Source of the DNA: Desulfovibrionaceae bacterium UBA930
GTDB lineage: Bacteria > Desulfobacterota > Desulfovibrionia > Desulfovibrionales > Desulfovibrionaceae
Assembly: GCA_002293605.1 (NCBI GenBank)
Contig: DBDO01000049.1
Coordinates: forward strand, 905-6,814
DNA: 5,910 bases
Reading direction: 5' to 3'
The translations under genes and the position numbers were made by a program. Positions 5,056 through 5,910 of the stretch are shown here, piece after piece. Below the pieces are notes generated by a model. The model ran no database searches, was not told the DNA's origin, and saw only the letters and a program-made list of their open reading frames with translations. How positions within the stretch are numbered: the stretch's first letter is position 1; every line of letters begins with the position of its first letter.

Positions 5056-5799
5056 ATGGCTAAAGTCTGCTTGCTCGCCCTTTGTCTGCTCTTTTCAAAC
5101 CTTGCCCTTGCCGCAGCCGCGCCCGCCTATACCGTGGCGCATGACGCAACCTGGCCGCCCATGGAATTTGTGGACGACAAGCTCAAGCTTGTGGGCTATT
5201 CCGTGGATTACATGGACGCCGTGGCCAAAGAGGCCGGTTTTACGGTAAAGCATGAAAACGTGGCCTGGGACGGCATTTTTGCCGGTCTGGCAGGCAAGCA
5301 GTATGACATTATAGCCTCTTCCGTGACCATTACGGAAGAGCGAGCCAAGGTCATGGATTTTTCCACGCCCTACTATGAGGTGCGCCAGGCCCTGATCACG
5401 CCCAAAGAAGCCACGGTGAAAAAGCTTGAGGATATGACCGGCAAGCGCGTGGGCGCGCAAATCGGCACCACCGGCTTTATGGCGGCGGAAAAGATCAAGG
5501 GCATCAAGGCAGTGACCTATGATGAAGTGGGCCTTGCCATGGCCGACCTTGCCAGCGGCCGCCTTGAGGCCGTTATCTGCGATGACCCCGTAGCCACCAA
5601 CTTCATCCTTGAAAACAAGGAATACGCGGCAAAAATGAAGGTGGCCCTGATCGTGCCCGCCGAAACCCCCGAATATTACGGTTTTGCCGTGAACAAGGGC
5701 AACAAGGAGGCGCTTGAGCTTCTGAACAAGGGCATTGCCGCTGTCAAGGCCAAGGGCATTGAAGCTGCATTGATCAAAAAGTGGATGGGCCAGCCCTGA
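5056..5799 (+). CDS. Periplasmic polar amino acid ABC transporter substrate-binding protein (SBP_bac_3)
   Basis: Complete 247-residue periplasmic protein of the PAAT (HisJ/GlnH/ArtJ-like) binding protein family. It captures an amino acid and delivers it to an inner membrane ABC permease. The signal peptide is MAKVCLLALCLLFSNLALA with cleavage near residues 19-22; the Cys residues lie in the hydrophobic core and no lipobox is convincing. The mature domain begins YTVAHDATWPPMEFVDD. Family motifs: WDGIFAGLAGKQYDII (71-86), TITEERAKVMDFSTPYY (91-107) with the ligand-carboxylate Arg96, GKRVGAQIGTTG (129-140), and ICDDPVA with Asp176/Asp177 near the amino-group site. GAGGAGA at 5044-5050 is five bases before ATG. 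No permease or ATPase gene is present, and a repeat begins at the stop codon, so it is either an orphan or separated from its partners. The ligand cannot be told from sequence alone. Confidence 0.92.
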   Translation: MAKVCLLALCLLFSNLALAAAAPAYTVAHDATWPPMEFVDDKLKLVGYSVDYMDAVAKEAGFTVKHENVAWDGIFAGLAGKQYDIIASSVTITEERAKVMDFSTPYYEVRQALITPKEATVKKLEDMTGKRVGAQIGTTGFMAAEKIKGIKAVTYDEVGLAMADLASGRLEAVICDDPVATNFILENKEYAAKMKVALIVPAETPEYYGFAVNKGNKEALELLNKGIAAVKAKGIEAALIKKWMGQP

Positions 5800-5910
5800 G
5801 GGAAACGTTGATTTATTCCCTTTGGCGGCGTTGCTCGGGTTTTCCCTCCGGGGCAGGACTGAAGAGTCCAGCCCCCATCGTGAAAGACCCTCGCGCCTTG
5901 CCAAACGAAA
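5799..5910 (+). repeat. E2 repeat, copy 3 (cut off by the window end)
   Basis: It starts with AGGGAAACG, whose A is the last base of the TGA stop of the binding protein gene, and has the same orientation as copy 1. It retains the TTTATTCCCTTTGGC arm and the central hairpin GGGGC-A-GGACT (5850-5860) pairing with AGTCC-A-GCCCC (5865-5875). It reaches GCCTTGCCAAACGAAA at the window edge, so about the last 20-25 bases of the right arm are missing from view. Confidence 0.8.

Noticed and set aside
4661..5063. Small open frames on both strands across E1 copy B and E2 copy 2
   Set aside because: They are made of repeat sequence, lack ribosome binding sites and differ from the equivalent frames in the other repeat copies, so there is no sign of coding conservation.
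5095..5904. A 269-codon minus-strand open frame opposite the binding protein gene
   Set aside because: It overlaps a well-supported SBP gene almost entirely, runs through a repeat element, and shows no family features.

Overview
The window looks like a stretch of a GC-rich chromosome from a Desulfovibrio-like sulfate reducer (Desulfobacterota). This is an inference from overall protein character, strong GGAGG ribosome binding sites and hairpin-rich intergenic DNA. There is no rRNA or other decisive marker gene. Five complete protein genes are visible, all of recognisable families. One, larB (nickel-pincer cofactor synthesis), is on the minus strand at the left edge. The other four run on the plus strand: dapA (lysine/diaminopimelate synthesis), a class II fructose-1,6-bisphosphatase (glpX type, gluconeogenesis), a FadL/OmpP1-type outer membrane channel, and a periplasmic polar amino acid binding protein.

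Layout: larB (5-676) and dapA (886-1767) diverge from a 209-base intergenic region that holds a plausible dapA promoter overlapped by a 13-bp dyad. The 408 bases between dapA and glpX contain no gene. They hold a long imperfect palindrome flush with the dapA stop (E1 copy A, 1767-1913), a candidate promoter, a second palindromic repeat (E2 copy 1, 1984-2111) and a second weak promoter candidate. glpX (GTG start, 2176-3177) is followed by three consecutive hairpins (3200-3282) and then the FadL-like gene (3354-4664). The 391 bases after that again hold E1 (copy B, 4664-4812) followed by E2, now in the opposite orientation (copy 2, 4838-4976), and a TTGACA promoter candidate for the binding protein gene (5056-5799). 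A third E2 copy starts at the stop of that gene and runs off the window.

The genes do not form one pathway. They look like independent housekeeping units separated by structured repeats. The most notable content is therefore intergenic: two repeat families, E1 (two copies) and E2 (three copies), both palindromic. E1 shows three double (compensatory) base-pair changes between its copies, which argues that the folded form is maintained. Three of the five repeat copies begin exactly at a stop codon. I see no phage, CRISPR, toxin-antitoxin or defence genes, and nothing among the proteins that amounts to an undescribed system.
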